Below are positions 8,958-18,618 of a stretch of 64,000 nt of DNA, in pieces; positions within the stretch are counted from its first letter, which is position 1, and each line of letters starts with the position of its first letter. The notes under the pieces were generated by a model that was given only the letters and a program-made list of their open reading frames with translations, searched no databases and had not been told where the DNA came from. Position numbers and translations under genes: made by a program. Source of the DNA: Limnohabitans sp. Rim8 (lineage in GTDB: Bacteria > Pseudomonadota > Gammaproteobacteria > Burkholderiales > Burkholderiaceae_C); contig CAMDFT010000006.1 of the NCBI GenBank assembly GCA_945897795.1, positions 1-64,000 on the forward strand, written 5' to 3'.

Positions 8958-9935
8958 TTACTGGACTTGCAGATTAATCGATTTAGCGATGGCGCGGTAG
9001 CGCTCGATGTCGCCAAGGTAAATGCGGGCCAACTCGGCCGGTGTGCGAGAAGGCAGCACCACGTTGCCGCTGGCTTCCAGGGCCTTGCGGGTTTCGGGCA
9101 CTTCAGCGGCGGCGTAGAAGGCCTTGTTCAGGGTGTTGACCACGGCATCCGGGGTGTTGCGGTGCACCTGCACACCGGCCCAGATGTCAAAGTCCATGGC
9201 TTCCAGCCCTTTCATGGCGGCCATGGCCGGGAATTGCTTGAACAGCGCATGCGGGGTTTTGGACGTCACGGCCAAGCCCTGGACCTTGCCGTCGATGAGG
9301 GTTTGCGGGATCGAGCCTGCCATGGGCAAAAAAGCCATGTCGATCTGCCCGCCCATCAAGTCGGACAGCAGGGGCGCAATGCCTTTGTAGGGCACATGCA
9401 GCATGTCCACTTTGGTGAGTTGAGAGAACTTTTCGCCAATCAGGTGGTACAGCGAGCCAGGGCCCACGCTGCCGTAGCTCAGCGGCTTGGCGGTGTTTTT
9501 GCGTGCCAGAGCCAGCAGTTCATCTACGGTCTTGACGTTGAGCGTATTGCGCACCGCCAGGACCGTGTTGGTGGTGGCAAATTGCGCGACCAGTTTGAAA
9601 TCTTCGGATTTGTACTTGACGCCCTGGATGGCCATGGGGGCCAGCACCAATTCCATGGGGCTGCCCAGACTCAGGGTGTAACCGTCTGCCGGGGCGTTGA
9701 CCAGTTTGCTCAAGCCGATCGAGCCTCCCGCGCCGCCAATGTTCTCGATGATCATGATTTGACCCAGTTTGGCGGCGGCATCGGGCTGCACCTTGCGGGC
9801 AAAAAAGTCAGAGGGGCCACCGGCCGGGTAGGGCACGATCAAGCTGATGGTTTTGGCGGGATAGGTTTGCGCCAGGGCAGGGCCGAAGGCGCTGGCGGCC
9901 ACGGCCAGGCCGGTGAGAAGGTGTTTGTAGTTCAT
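8958..9935 (-). CDS. Bug/TctC family tripartite tricarboxylate transporter substrate-binding protein
   Basis: Signal peptide plus YPAKTISLIVPYPAGGPSDFFARKVQPDAAAKLGQIMIIENIGGAGGSIG. Confidence 0.93.
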   Translation of the reverse strand: MNYKHLLTGLAVAASAFGPALAQTYPAKTISLIVPYPAGGPSDFFARKVQPDAAAKLGQIMIIENIGGAGGSIGLSKLVNAPADGYTLSLGSPMELVLAPMAIQGVKYKSEDFKLVAQFATTNTVLAVRNTLNVKTVDELLALARKNTAKPLSYGSVGPGSLYHLIGEKFSQLTKVDMLHVPYKGIAPLLSDLMGGQIDMAFLPMAGSIPQTLIDGKVQGLAVTSKTPHALFKQFPAMAAMKGLEAMDFDIWAGVQVHRNTPDAVVNTLNKAFYAAAEVPETRKALEASGNVVLPSRTPAELARIYLGDIERYRAIAKSINLQVQ

Positions 9936-10055
9936 GGTGTCTCCGTTAGGTTCAAGGGTTCTGCATGGTTGAAATGACCATGAACAAATCGTAAAAACTC
10001 CAGATCAATGTGTCCAATGACTTATTTTCCTGATAATCATTCGTAAAATGAATGC

Positions 10056-10979
10056 ATGAACCTCAGACACCTTGAACACTGGCTGGCGCTGGCCGATACC
10101 GGCTCCTTCAGCCGTGCGGCAGAAAAACTGCACATCACCCAGTCCGCCCTGAGCCGCAGCATCCAGGCGCTGGAGGAAGACCTGGGGGGTCTCTTGGTCG
10201 ACCGTGTGGGCAAAAAAAACGAGCTCACACCGCTGGGCCGCTCTGTGCTGGAGCGGGCGCGGCGCATCGTGCACGAGGCCCAGGAACTCAAAGAGGGTGC
10301 GGCCTTGATCAAGCAAGGCGGCTTGGGCAGTTTGCGGGTGGGCCTGGGCTCAGGCCCAGGGGCCATGCTGATGACCCCCTGGCTGCGTTACATGGCCGAA
10401 CACCATCCGACGGTGCAGGTGAGCGTGTCGCGCGGCCCGACCGAGCAGCAGCTGGTGCAGTTGCGTGAGCGCGAACTGGATGCGCTGGTGGTCGATGTGC
10501 GCCGGGTGGCGGTTGCGCCCGACCTGAACATGACGCATGTGGTCGAGATGCCCGCCGGTTTTGTGTGCCGCCAAGGCCACCCGGTCTTGCAGCGTTACCG
10601 CGGGTCGGTGCCATTTGAAGCGCTGCTGGATTACCCCTTGGCCTCCACACCTTTGTCGCAAGAGGTGGCCCGCTTGTTGGTGGACCACTATGGCCCCCGG
10701 GCCAACCCAGCGCAGCTGACCACTTTGCAGTGCGAGGAGATCGCCAGTTTGATGGACGTGGTCAGTCAAACCGACGCGATTTATCTGGGGATCGTGGGTG
10801 CGGCACGCCAGGGCTTGGCCGATGGGTCGCTGGTCGCTTTGGACATGGACCCGCCGTTTCTGGGGGGTGCGCGTCTGGCACTGATCACCTTGGCCGGCCG
10901 CAGCGAATTGCCGGTGATGTCGGTGTTCCGCGCATTTGTGGCTCAGCAGATGCCACAGGCTGCAAGCATTGAGTCTTGA
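10056..10979 (+). CDS. LysR family transcriptional regulator
   Basis: MNLRHLEHWLALADTGSFSRAAEKLHITQSALSRSIQALEEDLGGLLVDR; divergent from the Bug gene. Confidence 0.95.
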   Translation: MNLRHLEHWLALADTGSFSRAAEKLHITQSALSRSIQALEEDLGGLLVDRVGKKNELTPLGRSVLERARRIVHEAQELKEGAALIKQGGLGSLRVGLGSGPGAMLMTPWLRYMAEHHPTVQVSVSRGPTEQQLVQLRERELDALVVDVRRVAVAPDLNMTHVVEMPAGFVCRQGHPVLQRYRGSVPFEALLDYPLASTPLSQEVARLLVDHYGPRANPAQLTTLQCEEIASLMDVVSQTDAIYLGIVGAARQGLADGSLVALDMDPPFLGGARLALITLAGRSELPVMSVFRAFVAQQMPQAASIES

Positions 10980-11037
10980 GGTGGGCGCGGCGCACAGCCA
11001 TGGTGGGTGCGATAGGCGCGTACCGCACGCCTGTGGA

Positions 11038-11838
11038 TCAGGCCGTCACCACCCGCAGGCCCATCAGCACGGCGATCAGCACCAGCAGGATTTGCACCCC
11101 CCTTCGAAAACGTTCGGGCGATATTTTGTCGCTTTGCCGGTGCCCCAGCCAGATGCCCAGCAGCATAGCGGGGAGCCAGGCGGTGGACCAAAACACGGTG
11201 GGGCCGCTGATGTCGTGAAGCGAAGTGGGCACGATGGACAGATGCGCCATGAGGGCCAGGCACAGCAGGGCAAACAGGTCGGTGAACAGGAAAAACACCA
11301 CCAGACTGGCGCGCATCACCGCCGGGGCCAGCCGGGTTTGGTTGAACACCATGGCCACCGCAATGCCGCCAATGGCCGCCAGCCCGTTGAGCCAGCCACT
11401 GACCATGCTGGTGCCCCATTGCAGGGCTTTGCCGGGCGGGCCTTGGGGCCGCAGGCCCCGCAACTGCGCCAGGGCGATCACCCCGATGATCCCCGCAATC
11501 AGCAGGCGCAGGGTGTCGGCGGGCAGGCTTTGCTGGGTCAGCACACCCAGCGGGATGAACACCACATTGCCCAGCAACAGCACGCGCAGCCAGGACCAGT
11601 GCACATGGGGCAAGCAGGTTTTGAGCAGGCTGAGGCTGGCCAGAATTTCGAGCACAAAGAGAGCGGGCACCACTTGCGCAGGCGGCAGGAACACCGACAG
11701 GCAGCTCACGCACAGGGCCGAAAAGCCAAAGCCGGTCAGCCCCCGCACAAAACCTGCAAACAGCACCACCCCGCTGCTCAGCAGCAAGCTCATGGCGTTG
11801 GCGTTGTCTGGCAACAAAAAAAGAGACCCCATGTTCAT
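11038..11838 (-). CDS. TauE/SafE family sulfite exporter-like membrane protein
   Basis: SSGVVLFAGFVRGLTGFGFSALCVSCLSVFLPPAQVVPALFVLEILASLSLL...; start overlaps stop of the upstream VWA gene (ATGA). Confidence 0.9.
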   Translation of the reverse strand: MNMGSLFLLPDNANAMSLLLSSGVVLFAGFVRGLTGFGFSALCVSCLSVFLPPAQVVPALFVLEILASLSLLKTCLPHVHWSWLRVLLLGNVVFIPLGVLTQQSLPADTLRLLIAGIIGVIALAQLRGLRPQGPPGKALQWGTSMVSGWLNGLAAIGGIAVAMVFNQTRLAPAVMRASLVVFFLFTDLFALLCLALMAHLSIVPTSLHDISGPTVFWSTAWLPAMLLGIWLGHRQSDKISPERFRRGVQILLVLIAVLMGLRVVTA

Positions 11839-13592
11839 CTCCGTCGTGGGCGCAAGGCCCCCAAAACTTGGGTGAACACCCGCTGGCCTTGCAAGTCCGA
11901 CAAGTCCAGCATGTCGCTGTGGCGGTAATAGCCGCTCATGTCCAGGCCCACGCCCAAAGCGGTCAGCTCCACGCGGCCGCTGCGTTCGATGCGCTCGGTC
12001 ACGGCCAGCAAATGCTGCTCCAGGTAAAGCGGGTCGTTGGTTTGCGCCGTGGCGCTGTCGCTGGGGCAGCCGTCCGAGATGACCAGCAAGATGCGGCGAG
12101 AGGCGTTTTGTGCCAGCAAACGTTGCTCGGCCCACAGCAGGGCTTCGCCGTCCAGGCATTCGCGGTACAGCTCGGGTTTGAGCAGGGCGGCCATGTCGCG
12201 CCGCGCCAAGCGCCAGGCTTTTTCGGCGGGTTTGAAAATGATGTGGCAGCGCTCGTTCAGGCGGCCCGGTTCCGGCGGCTGTCCGGCGCGACGCCAGTCG
12301 CGCAGGGCGCGCCCGCCACTCCAGGCGCCGGTGGTAAAACCCAGCACCTCGCAGGGCACGCCCGCCAGGTCCAGGGCGCGGCTCATCACATCGACCAGCA
12401 AGGCGATCGACTCGCGCTGCGCCTTCATGCTGCCCGAGCAGTCGATCAAAAAGCACACCGCTGCATCGGGCACTGGGCGCTGGCGTTCGCGCACAAACAG
12501 CTGCCGCTGCAGGGGATTGGCCACCAGCTGCGACAGGCGGCTGCCGTCGATGCGGCCTTCGTCCTGGCCGTTCTCCAGGTCCTGCCAGCGCGGTGGACTC
12601 AGCAGCGCCTTGAGCTGGCGCACCAGCGGCTGCAAGGCCACGCCTTGCTGGGCAATGCGCTCGTCCAGCTGCAGGCGCAGGGCTTGCCGCTCGGCCGCAC
12701 GCACCAACTCTGCTGCCTGCACCGTGCGGTCATAGGCGGTGGTGAAGACCGTGTAACCGCGCAACACCTCTTCGGGGCTCCGGCTGCGACCGGGTGCCGC
12801 GATGGCCGCATCCTTGTCCTCGCCGCCTTCAAAGTCGATCCACAGCGACAGCCGCTCGCGGGAGGGCTGCACAGGGTTGATGCGTGTGGCGGGTGGCTGC
12901 ACCTGGCCGGCCACCGTGTGCTGGGCGACGCTGCGGGCAATGTTCAGGGCGTGCTCGCCATAGAGGGCCTGGTCATGGCGCGTCAGGCGCAGGCCGCGCA
13001 CATCGTGGCCAATGACTTCGGACAAAGCAAACCGGGTCGATTCGATCAGGTCCATCAGCGCTTCAGGCACGGCCTCGCCCACCACCCTTGAGCGGCAGAT
13101 CAGGGCCACGGTGAGCAGCGTGAGGCCTTGCACGGTTTCGGCCAGGTCCGACTGGCCCAGCGCCACGGCCCAGACCTCAAAGCGGTGGCGCAGGTTGTGC
13201 GCTGCACCGGGCAGGCCCAGCGCGCTGGCTTGCGACTCGACGCGGATTTGCTCCAGCATTTCCACGATCAAGCGTTCGAGCGGCATCAAGGTCTGGCGCT
13301 CGCACAGCGTGCGGTGCAAGGCTGCATCGGAATGGCGCAGGCGCAGGGCCGCGCCATCGCTGGCGGCGCGAAACGAGCGCCAATCGTCTTGGCCATGCAC
13401 CGGGTGCAGGTGGGGGGCAAAGTCCGGCAGGCGCTGGTTGTGGCGGTACAGGCGGCGCTGGCGGTAGTGCAAATCGGCCTCGGCGCTCAGGGCGCGGGCG
13501 CTGGCCGCGCACAAATCGTCTTGCGCGTGTTGCTGGCGCAGCAGGGCTTGTTCGCTGGGGCCATCGCTGACCGCGGCGCTGGCACCGCTCAT
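11835..13592 (-). CDS. CobT-like protein with C-terminal VWA domain
   Basis: CFLIDCSGSMKAQRESIALLVDVMSRALDLAGVPCEVLGFTTGAWSGGRALRDWRRAGQPPEPGRLNERCHIIFKPA (MIDAS DxSxS); pairs with CobS-like ATPase. Confidence 0.88.
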   Translation of the reverse strand: MSGASAAVSDGPSEQALLRQQHAQDDLCAASARALSAEADLHYRQRRLYRHNQRLPDFAPHLHPVHGQDDWRSFRAASDGAALRLRHSDAALHRTLCERQTLMPLERLIVEMLEQIRVESQASALGLPGAAHNLRHRFEVWAVALGQSDLAETVQGLTLLTVALICRSRVVGEAVPEALMDLIESTRFALSEVIGHDVRGLRLTRHDQALYGEHALNIARSVAQHTVAGQVQPPATRINPVQPSRERLSLWIDFEGGEDKDAAIAAPGRSRSPEEVLRGYTVFTTAYDRTVQAAELVRAAERQALRLQLDERIAQQGVALQPLVRQLKALLSPPRWQDLENGQDEGRIDGSRLSQLVANPLQRQLFVRERQRPVPDAAVCFLIDCSGSMKAQRESIALLVDVMSRALDLAGVPCEVLGFTTGAWSGGRALRDWRRAGQPPEPGRLNERCHIIFKPAEKAWRLARRDMAALLKPELYRECLDGEALLWAEQRLLAQNASRRILLVISDGCPSDSATAQTNDPLYLEQHLLAVTERIERSGRVELTALGVGLDMSGYYRHSDMLDLSDLQGQRVFTQVLGALRPRRR

Positions 13593-14548
13593 GGCGTGCC
13601 CAGCTCCTGGTCAAAGCAGCGCTGAAAGTATTCCCCCAGCACCGGGCGCTCGGACTCATCGCCTTTGTTGATGAAGCTCAGGTACAGCGCCAGTTGCAGG
13701 TCGCCAAAGATGTCCAGGTTCTCGGCCCAGCTGATCAGGCTGCGCGGCGACATGAGGGTGGACAGATCGCCCACCTTGAAGCCCTGGCGCGTGAGGTTGG
13801 CAAACTGCACCATGGCTTGCAGCTGTGCTTGGCGGGCGTCGTCGCGCATGCTGGGCACACGGGCGCGCACGATGGCCATCTCTTGCTCGGGCGGCAGGTG
13901 GTTGAGGGTGGCCACAATGTTCCAGCGGTCCATCTGGGCTTGGTTGAGCTGCTGGGCACCGTGGTAAAGGCCATTCAGGTTGCCCAGGCCCACCGTGTTG
14001 CTGGTGGCAAACAGGCGAAACTGCGGGTGCGGCTTGATCACCTGGTTTTGGTCGAGCAGGGTGAATTGACCATCGCGCTCCAGCAGGCGCTGGATCACAA
14101 ACATGATCTCGGGCCGACCCGCGTCGTATTCGTCAAAGATCAGCGCCACCGGCCGCTGCAGCGCCCAGGGCACGATGCCGGGCTGGAATTCGGTCACCTG
14201 CTGGCCATCACGCAACACCACCGCATCGCGCCCGACCAGGTCCAGGCGACTCAGGTGCCCGTCGAGGTTGATGCGCACGCAGGGCCAGTTCAGCCGGGCG
14301 GCCACTTGTTCAATGTGGGTGGATTTGCCCGTGCCGTGCAGGCCTTGCAGCATGACCCGGCGGTTGTGTTCAAACCCGGCCAGCAGGGCCAGCGTGACTT
14401 CGCGGTTGAAGCGGTAATCGGGGTCGATGTCGGGCACATGCTCGGAGCGCTCGCGAAAGGCGGTGACCTTTAGAGGGCTGTCGATGTCAAAAACGCTGCG
14501 CACATCCAGGCGTTGCAGATCAGGGTGCATATCTGGAGGGGTGTTCAT
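13589..14548 (-). CDS. CobS-like AAA+ ATPase (MoxR-type)
   Basis: Walker A GLHGTGKSTHIEQVAARLNWPCVRINLDGHLSRLDLVGRDAVVL, Walker B VALIFDEYDAGRPEIMFVIQRLLE. Confidence 0.92.
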   Translation of the reverse strand: MNTPPDMHPDLQRLDVRSVFDIDSPLKVTAFRERSEHVPDIDPDYRFNREVTLALLAGFEHNRRVMLQGLHGTGKSTHIEQVAARLNWPCVRINLDGHLSRLDLVGRDAVVLRDGQQVTEFQPGIVPWALQRPVALIFDEYDAGRPEIMFVIQRLLERDGQFTLLDQNQVIKPHPQFRLFATSNTVGLGNLNGLYHGAQQLNQAQMDRWNIVATLNHLPPEQEMAIVRARVPSMRDDARQAQLQAMVQFANLTRQGFKVGDLSTLMSPRSLISWAENLDIFGDLQLALYLSFINKGDESERPVLGEYFQRCFDQELGTP

Positions 14549-15363
14549 GGCATGGCCTCGGTTTCAATGGCGCTGATGGCTTGGGCTGCGCGTTGCAGCG
14601 CGGGCAAAAGTTGCAGGCAGCGCTCGGGCGTCAGGCGCAACACGGGGGCTTGCACCGCCACGCACAGGTTGGAGCTGCCCTGGGCCGAGGGCACCAAGAC
14701 TGCCACGCACATCAGGCCGGGCAAAAATTCTTCGTTGTCCAAGGCAAAGCCCTGGCGCTTGACCAGCTTGACCTCTTGCTCTAGTGCAGCCATATCGGTC
14801 AGGGTTTTGGGGGTGTAGGTGTCCAGCGGCGCATGGGCCAGCAGGCGCTGGCGTTGGGCGGGGCTCATTTGTGACAAAAACACCTTGCCACTGGCCGAGC
14901 AATGCACGGGCACCCGTGAGCCCGGGTGCAGGTAAAAGCGCAAGGGCGCCGAGGTCTCCACCCGGTCCAGGTAGATCACCTCGCTGCCGCTCAAGGCCGT
15001 CAGGTTGCAACTCTCGCCCACTTCGTTGACCAGATGGCGCAACACGGCGTGGCGTGCGCCGTGTGCGGTGTCGTTGATGAGCAGGTTTTCGGCCAGTTTG
15101 CGCAGTCGGTTGCCCGTGCCGTAAAGCCGGGCGTCGGCGGTGCGCTCCAGCAAATGTGCGCTTTCGAGTTGCTGCAGCATGCGGTGCAAGGTGGCCTTGG
15201 GCAGACCGGTTTCGTCGGCCAGGTTTTGCTGCGAAAAATAGCTGCTTTTGCTGGCGATCACCTCCAGCAGGGCAAACAGGCGCAGGGTGGGCGTGTCCCC
15301 GTTGATTTCTGCGGGGGTTGATGCGGAGGGTGATGCGGGCAGGGGGACGGAGGCGAGTGGCAT
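14545..15363 (-). CDS. IclR family transcriptional regulator
   Basis: LRLFALLEVIASKSSYFSQQNLADETGLPKATLHRMLQQLESAHLLER; effector domain ...VHCSASGKVFLSQMSPAQRQRLL. Confidence 0.94.
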   Translation of the reverse strand: MPLASVPLPASPSASTPAEINGDTPTLRLFALLEVIASKSSYFSQQNLADETGLPKATLHRMLQQLESAHLLERTADARLYGTGNRLRKLAENLLINDTAHGARHAVLRHLVNEVGESCNLTALSGSEVIYLDRVETSAPLRFYLHPGSRVPVHCSASGKVFLSQMSPAQRQRLLAHAPLDTYTPKTLTDMAALEQEVKLVKRQGFALDNEEFLPGLMCVAVLVPSAQGSSNLCVAVQAPVLRLTPERCLQLLPALQRAAQAISAIETEAMP

Positions 15364-15425
15364 CGCTGCATCATAGTGGAAAACCCGAAAAATGGAACAA
15401 ATCGGATCGATAAGTGAAATTTCGA

Positions 15426-15454
15426 TTGATTTGTGGGGGGCGGCTGTCTATAGT
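15426..15454 (+). promoter_or_regulatory. Candidate sigma70 promoter for xsc: TTGATT-N17-TATAGT
   Basis: -35 at 15426-15431, -10 at 15449-15454 with 17-bp spacing, in the IclR/xsc divergent region. Confidence 0.5.
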
Positions 15455-15526
15455 CACCTTCAGTTTCGGATTTCGGAACCGCTGGTTTCGATTCTTTGTG
15501 ATCCCCTATTTTTTCAGGAGCAGCCC

Positions 15527-17344
15527 ATGAGCACCCCCAAAACCGACAAGCGCACCGTGGCCAGCGGCGTGCAGAAAATGACGCCCTCCGAGGCCTTTGT
15601 GGAAACCATGGTCGCCAACGGCGTGACCGACATGTTCGGCATCATGGGCTCGGCCTTCATGGACGCCATGGATATTTTTGCCCCCGCAGGCATCCGATTG
15701 ATACCGGTGGTGCACGAGCAGGGCGGGGCGCACATGGCGGACGGCTATTCCCGTGTGAGTGGACGCCACGGCGTGGTCATTGGCCAAAACGGCCCGGGCA
15801 TCAGCAACTGCGTCACCGCCATTGCGGCGGCCTATTGGGCGCACAGCCCGGTGGTCATGATCACCCCCGAAACCGGCACCATGGGCATGGGCTTGGGCGG
15901 CTTCCAAGAAGCGCAGCAGCTGCCCATGTTTCAGGAATTCACCAAATACCAAGGCCATGTGAACAACCCCAAGCGCATGGCCGAGTTCACGGCGCGCTGC
16001 TTTGACCGCGCCATCTCGGAAATGGGTCCCACCCAGCTGAACATTCCGCGTGACTATTTTTATGGCGAAATCAACTGCGAAATTCCCCAGCCCATGCGCG
16101 TGGAACGCGGCGCGGGCGGCGAAAACAGCTTGAACGCCGCCGTGGAGCTGCTGGCCAACGCGAAGTTTCCGGTCATTTTGTCGGGCGGCGGTGTGGTCAT
16201 GGGCGATGCGGTCAAGGAGTGCGTGGCCCTGGCCGAGCGCCTGGGCTCCCCCGTGGCCAATGGCTATTTGCGCAACGACTCTTTCCCGGCCAGCCACCCG
16301 CTGTGGGCTGGCCCGTTGGGTTACCAAGGCTCCAAGGCGGCCATGAAGTTGATCGCGCAGGCCGATGTGGTGGTGGCCCTGGGCTCTCGCATGGGGCCAT
16401 TTGGCACCTTGCCCCAGCACGGCATGGACTACTGGCCCAAAGACGCCAAGATCATCCAGGTCGAAGCCGACCACACCAATTTGGGCCTGGTCAAAAAGAT
16501 CACCGTGGGCATCCACGGCGACGCCAAGGCGGTGGCCATTGAGCTGCTCAAGCGTCTGTCGGCCCGCACTCTGGCCTGTGACGCCAACAAGGCCGAGCGC
16601 GCCGCCAAAATCCAGGCCGAAAAAGACGCCTGGGAAAAAGAACTCGACGCCTGGACCCACGAAAAAGACCCCTTCAGCCTGGACATGGTGGAAGAGGCCA
16701 AGGGCGAGCGCACGCCCACGGGTGGCACCTACCTGTCGCCACGTCAGGTGCTGCGCGAGCTGGAAAAAGCCATGCCGCCCCGTGTCATGGTGTCCACCGA
16801 CATCGGCAACATCAACGCCGTGGCCAACAGCTACCTGCGTTTTGACGAACCCCGCAGCTTCTTCGCGCCCATGAGCTTTGGCAACTGCGGCTATTCGCTG
16901 CCCACCATGATCGGTGCCAAATGCGCCGCGCCCGACCGCCCGGCTGTGGCCTATGCCGGTGACGGCGCTTGGGGCATGAGCATGGTCGAGGTCATGACGG
17001 CCGTGCGCCACGACATTCCCGTGACGGCCGTGGTCTTTCACAACCGCCAGTGGGGCGCTGAGAAGAAAAACCAGGTCGACTTCTACAACCGCCGCTTTGT
17101 GGCGGGTGAACTCGAAAGCGAGAGCTTTGCGGGCATCGCCCAGGCCATGGGGGCTGAAGGGATTGTGGTGGACCGCCTCGAAGACGTGGGCCCGGCCCTC
17201 AAGAAAGCCATCGACCTGCAGATGAACCAGCGCAAGACCTGCGTGATCGAGATCATGTGCAACCGCGAGTTGGGCGACCCCTTCCGCCGCGACGCGCTGG
17301 CCAAGCCGATCCGCTTTTTGGACAAGTACAAGGACTACGTCTGA
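15527..17344 (+). CDS. xsc: Sulfoacetaldehyde acetyltransferase
   Basis: TPP-enzyme: MTPSEAFVETMVANGVTDMFGIMGSAFMDAMDIFAPAGIRLIPVVHEQGGAHMADGYSRVSGRHGVVIGQNGPGISNCVTAIAAAYWAHSPVVMITPETGTMGMGLGGFQEA, characteristic of Xsc. Confidence 0.95.
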   Translation: MSTPKTDKRTVASGVQKMTPSEAFVETMVANGVTDMFGIMGSAFMDAMDIFAPAGIRLIPVVHEQGGAHMADGYSRVSGRHGVVIGQNGPGISNCVTAIAAAYWAHSPVVMITPETGTMGMGLGGFQEAQQLPMFQEFTKYQGHVNNPKRMAEFTARCFDRAISEMGPTQLNIPRDYFYGEINCEIPQPMRVERGAGGENSLNAAVELLANAKFPVILSGGGVVMGDAVKECVALAERLGSPVANGYLRNDSFPASHPLWAGPLGYQGSKAAMKLIAQADVVVALGSRMGPFGTLPQHGMDYWPKDAKIIQVEADHTNLGLVKKITVGIHGDAKAVAIELLKRLSARTLACDANKAERAAKIQAEKDAWEKELDAWTHEKDPFSLDMVEEAKGERTPTGGTYLSPRQVLRELEKAMPPRVMVSTDIGNINAVANSYLRFDEPRSFFAPMSFGNCGYSLPTMIGAKCAAPDRPAVAYAGDGAWGMSMVEVMTAVRHDIPVTAVVFHNRQWGAEKKNQVDFYNRRFVAGELESESFAGIAQAMGAEGIVVDRLEDVGPALKKAIDLQMNQRKTCVIEIMCNRELGDPFRRDALAKPIRFLDKYKDYV

Positions 17345-17358
17345 GCACCCCTGGGCGC

Positions 17359-18618
17359 ATGACCATGCAAGACCATGTGCTCACGCTGAACGCGGGGTCT
17401 TCTTCGCTCAAGTTCGCCTTGTTTGCTGTGGCCGACGCTTTGGCACAAGGGCTCGATGCACCGGCGTATTCGGGCCATGCCCAAGGCTTGGGCCAAGCTG
17501 CTGCGCGGCTGGACATCCAGGGGCCAGAAGGTTTGCAGCACAGCGTACCGCTGGTGTCGGCGCAAAGCGCTGGCGACAAGCCTGAGTTCTCAGCCCACGC
17601 CACGGCCCTGGACAGCATCTTGCAGTGGCTCTCGGTGCACGCCCAAAATGCCAGGGTGGTGGCGGTGGGGCACCGCATCGTGCACGGCGGCCCCGAACTG
17701 GCCGGGCCTGTGCGGGTGGACGATGCGCTGATCGCCCAGCTGCAGGCCCTGACCCCCTTGGCGCCGCTGCACCAGCCGCACAACCTGGCCGGGGTGCTGG
17801 CGGCGCGGCAGGCCTTTGTCCAGGTGCCGCAGGTGGCCTGTCCGGACACGGCTTTTCACCGCAGCCAAAGCGAGCTGCACCAGCGCTACGCCTTGCCGCA
17901 AAGCTGCTTTGAACAAGGCATTCGCCGCTACGGTTTCCATGGTTTGTCGTATGAATCCATTGCGGCCCAGTTGCGTCAGGGGTGGCCCGAGCTGGCGCAG
18001 CCAGACGCCCGTGTGGTGGTGGCGCACCTGGGCAACGGGGCCTCGCTGTGCGCCCTGCGCGGTTTGCGCTCGGTGGCGACCACCATGGGGTTTTCGCCGC
18101 TCGATGGCTTGCCCATGGGAACGCGTTGCGGCCGGCTCGATGCGGCGGTGGTGCTGCACCTGCTGGCCCAGGGCCTGGGTGCCGAGGCCATCACCGATTT
18201 GCTCTACCGCCAGTCAGGCCTCTTGGGCCTGTCGGGCACCTCCAGCGATGTGCGCAGCCTGACGCAATCGGACAGCGCCGCAGCGCGCATGGCGCTGGCT
18301 TATTTTGCCGAACACACCCGGCGCGAAATCGCGGGCATGGCCGCCGCCTTGCAGGGCTTGGATGCGCTGGTTTTCACCGGCGGCATTGGCGAAAACGCCC
18401 AGGCCCTGCGTGGTGAAATTGTGCAGGGCCTGCAATGGATGGGCTGTGAACTGGACGAAACCCTTAACCGCGAGGGTGGCCGTCCCGGCCCGGGCGGCAC
18501 CCTGATCAGCACGCCCACCAGCCGCGTGCCGGTGGTTGTGCTGGCCACCAACGAAGAAGCCGTGATTGCCCGCCACACCTGGCGCGTGGCGTTCGCGCCA
18601 GGAGACACAAGATGCTGA
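17359..18618 (+). CDS. ackA: Acetate kinase
   Basis: VLTLNAGSSSLKFALF...GHRIVHGG...RRYGFHGLSYESIA...VVAHLGNGASLCALRGLRSVATTMGFSPLDGLPMGTRCG...FTGGIGENAQALR. Confidence 0.95.
   Translation: MTMQDHVLTLNAGSSSLKFALFAVADALAQGLDAPAYSGHAQGLGQAAARLDIQGPEGLQHSVPLVSAQSAGDKPEFSAHATALDSILQWLSVHAQNARVVAVGHRIVHGGPELAGPVRVDDALIAQLQALTPLAPLHQPHNLAGVLAARQAFVQVPQVACPDTAFHRSQSELHQRYALPQSCFEQGIRRYGFHGLSYESIAAQLRQGWPELAQPDARVVVAHLGNGASLCALRGLRSVATTMGFSPLDGLPMGTRCGRLDAAVVLHLLAQGLGAEAITDLLYRQSGLLGLSGTSSDVRSLTQSDSAAARMALAYFAEHTRREIAGMAAALQGLDALVFTGGIGENAQALRGEIVQGLQWMGCELDETLNREGGRPGPGGTLISTPTSRVPVVVLATNEEAVIARHTWRVAFAPGDTRC

Noticed and set aside
6866-8977. 703-aa plus-strand ORF
   Set aside because: Lies antisense to the M50 protease and M20 amidohydrolase genes, which have clear motifs; the translation is low-complexity His/Gln-rich.
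11835-14548. Canonical cobaltochelatase subunits for cobalamin synthesis
   Set aside because: Homology is to CobS/CobT, but no cobN or cobalamin genes occur in the window, so a cobalamin role is not asserted; genome-wide check needed.
15506-17041. 511-aa minus-strand ORF
   Set aside because: Antisense shadow of xsc.
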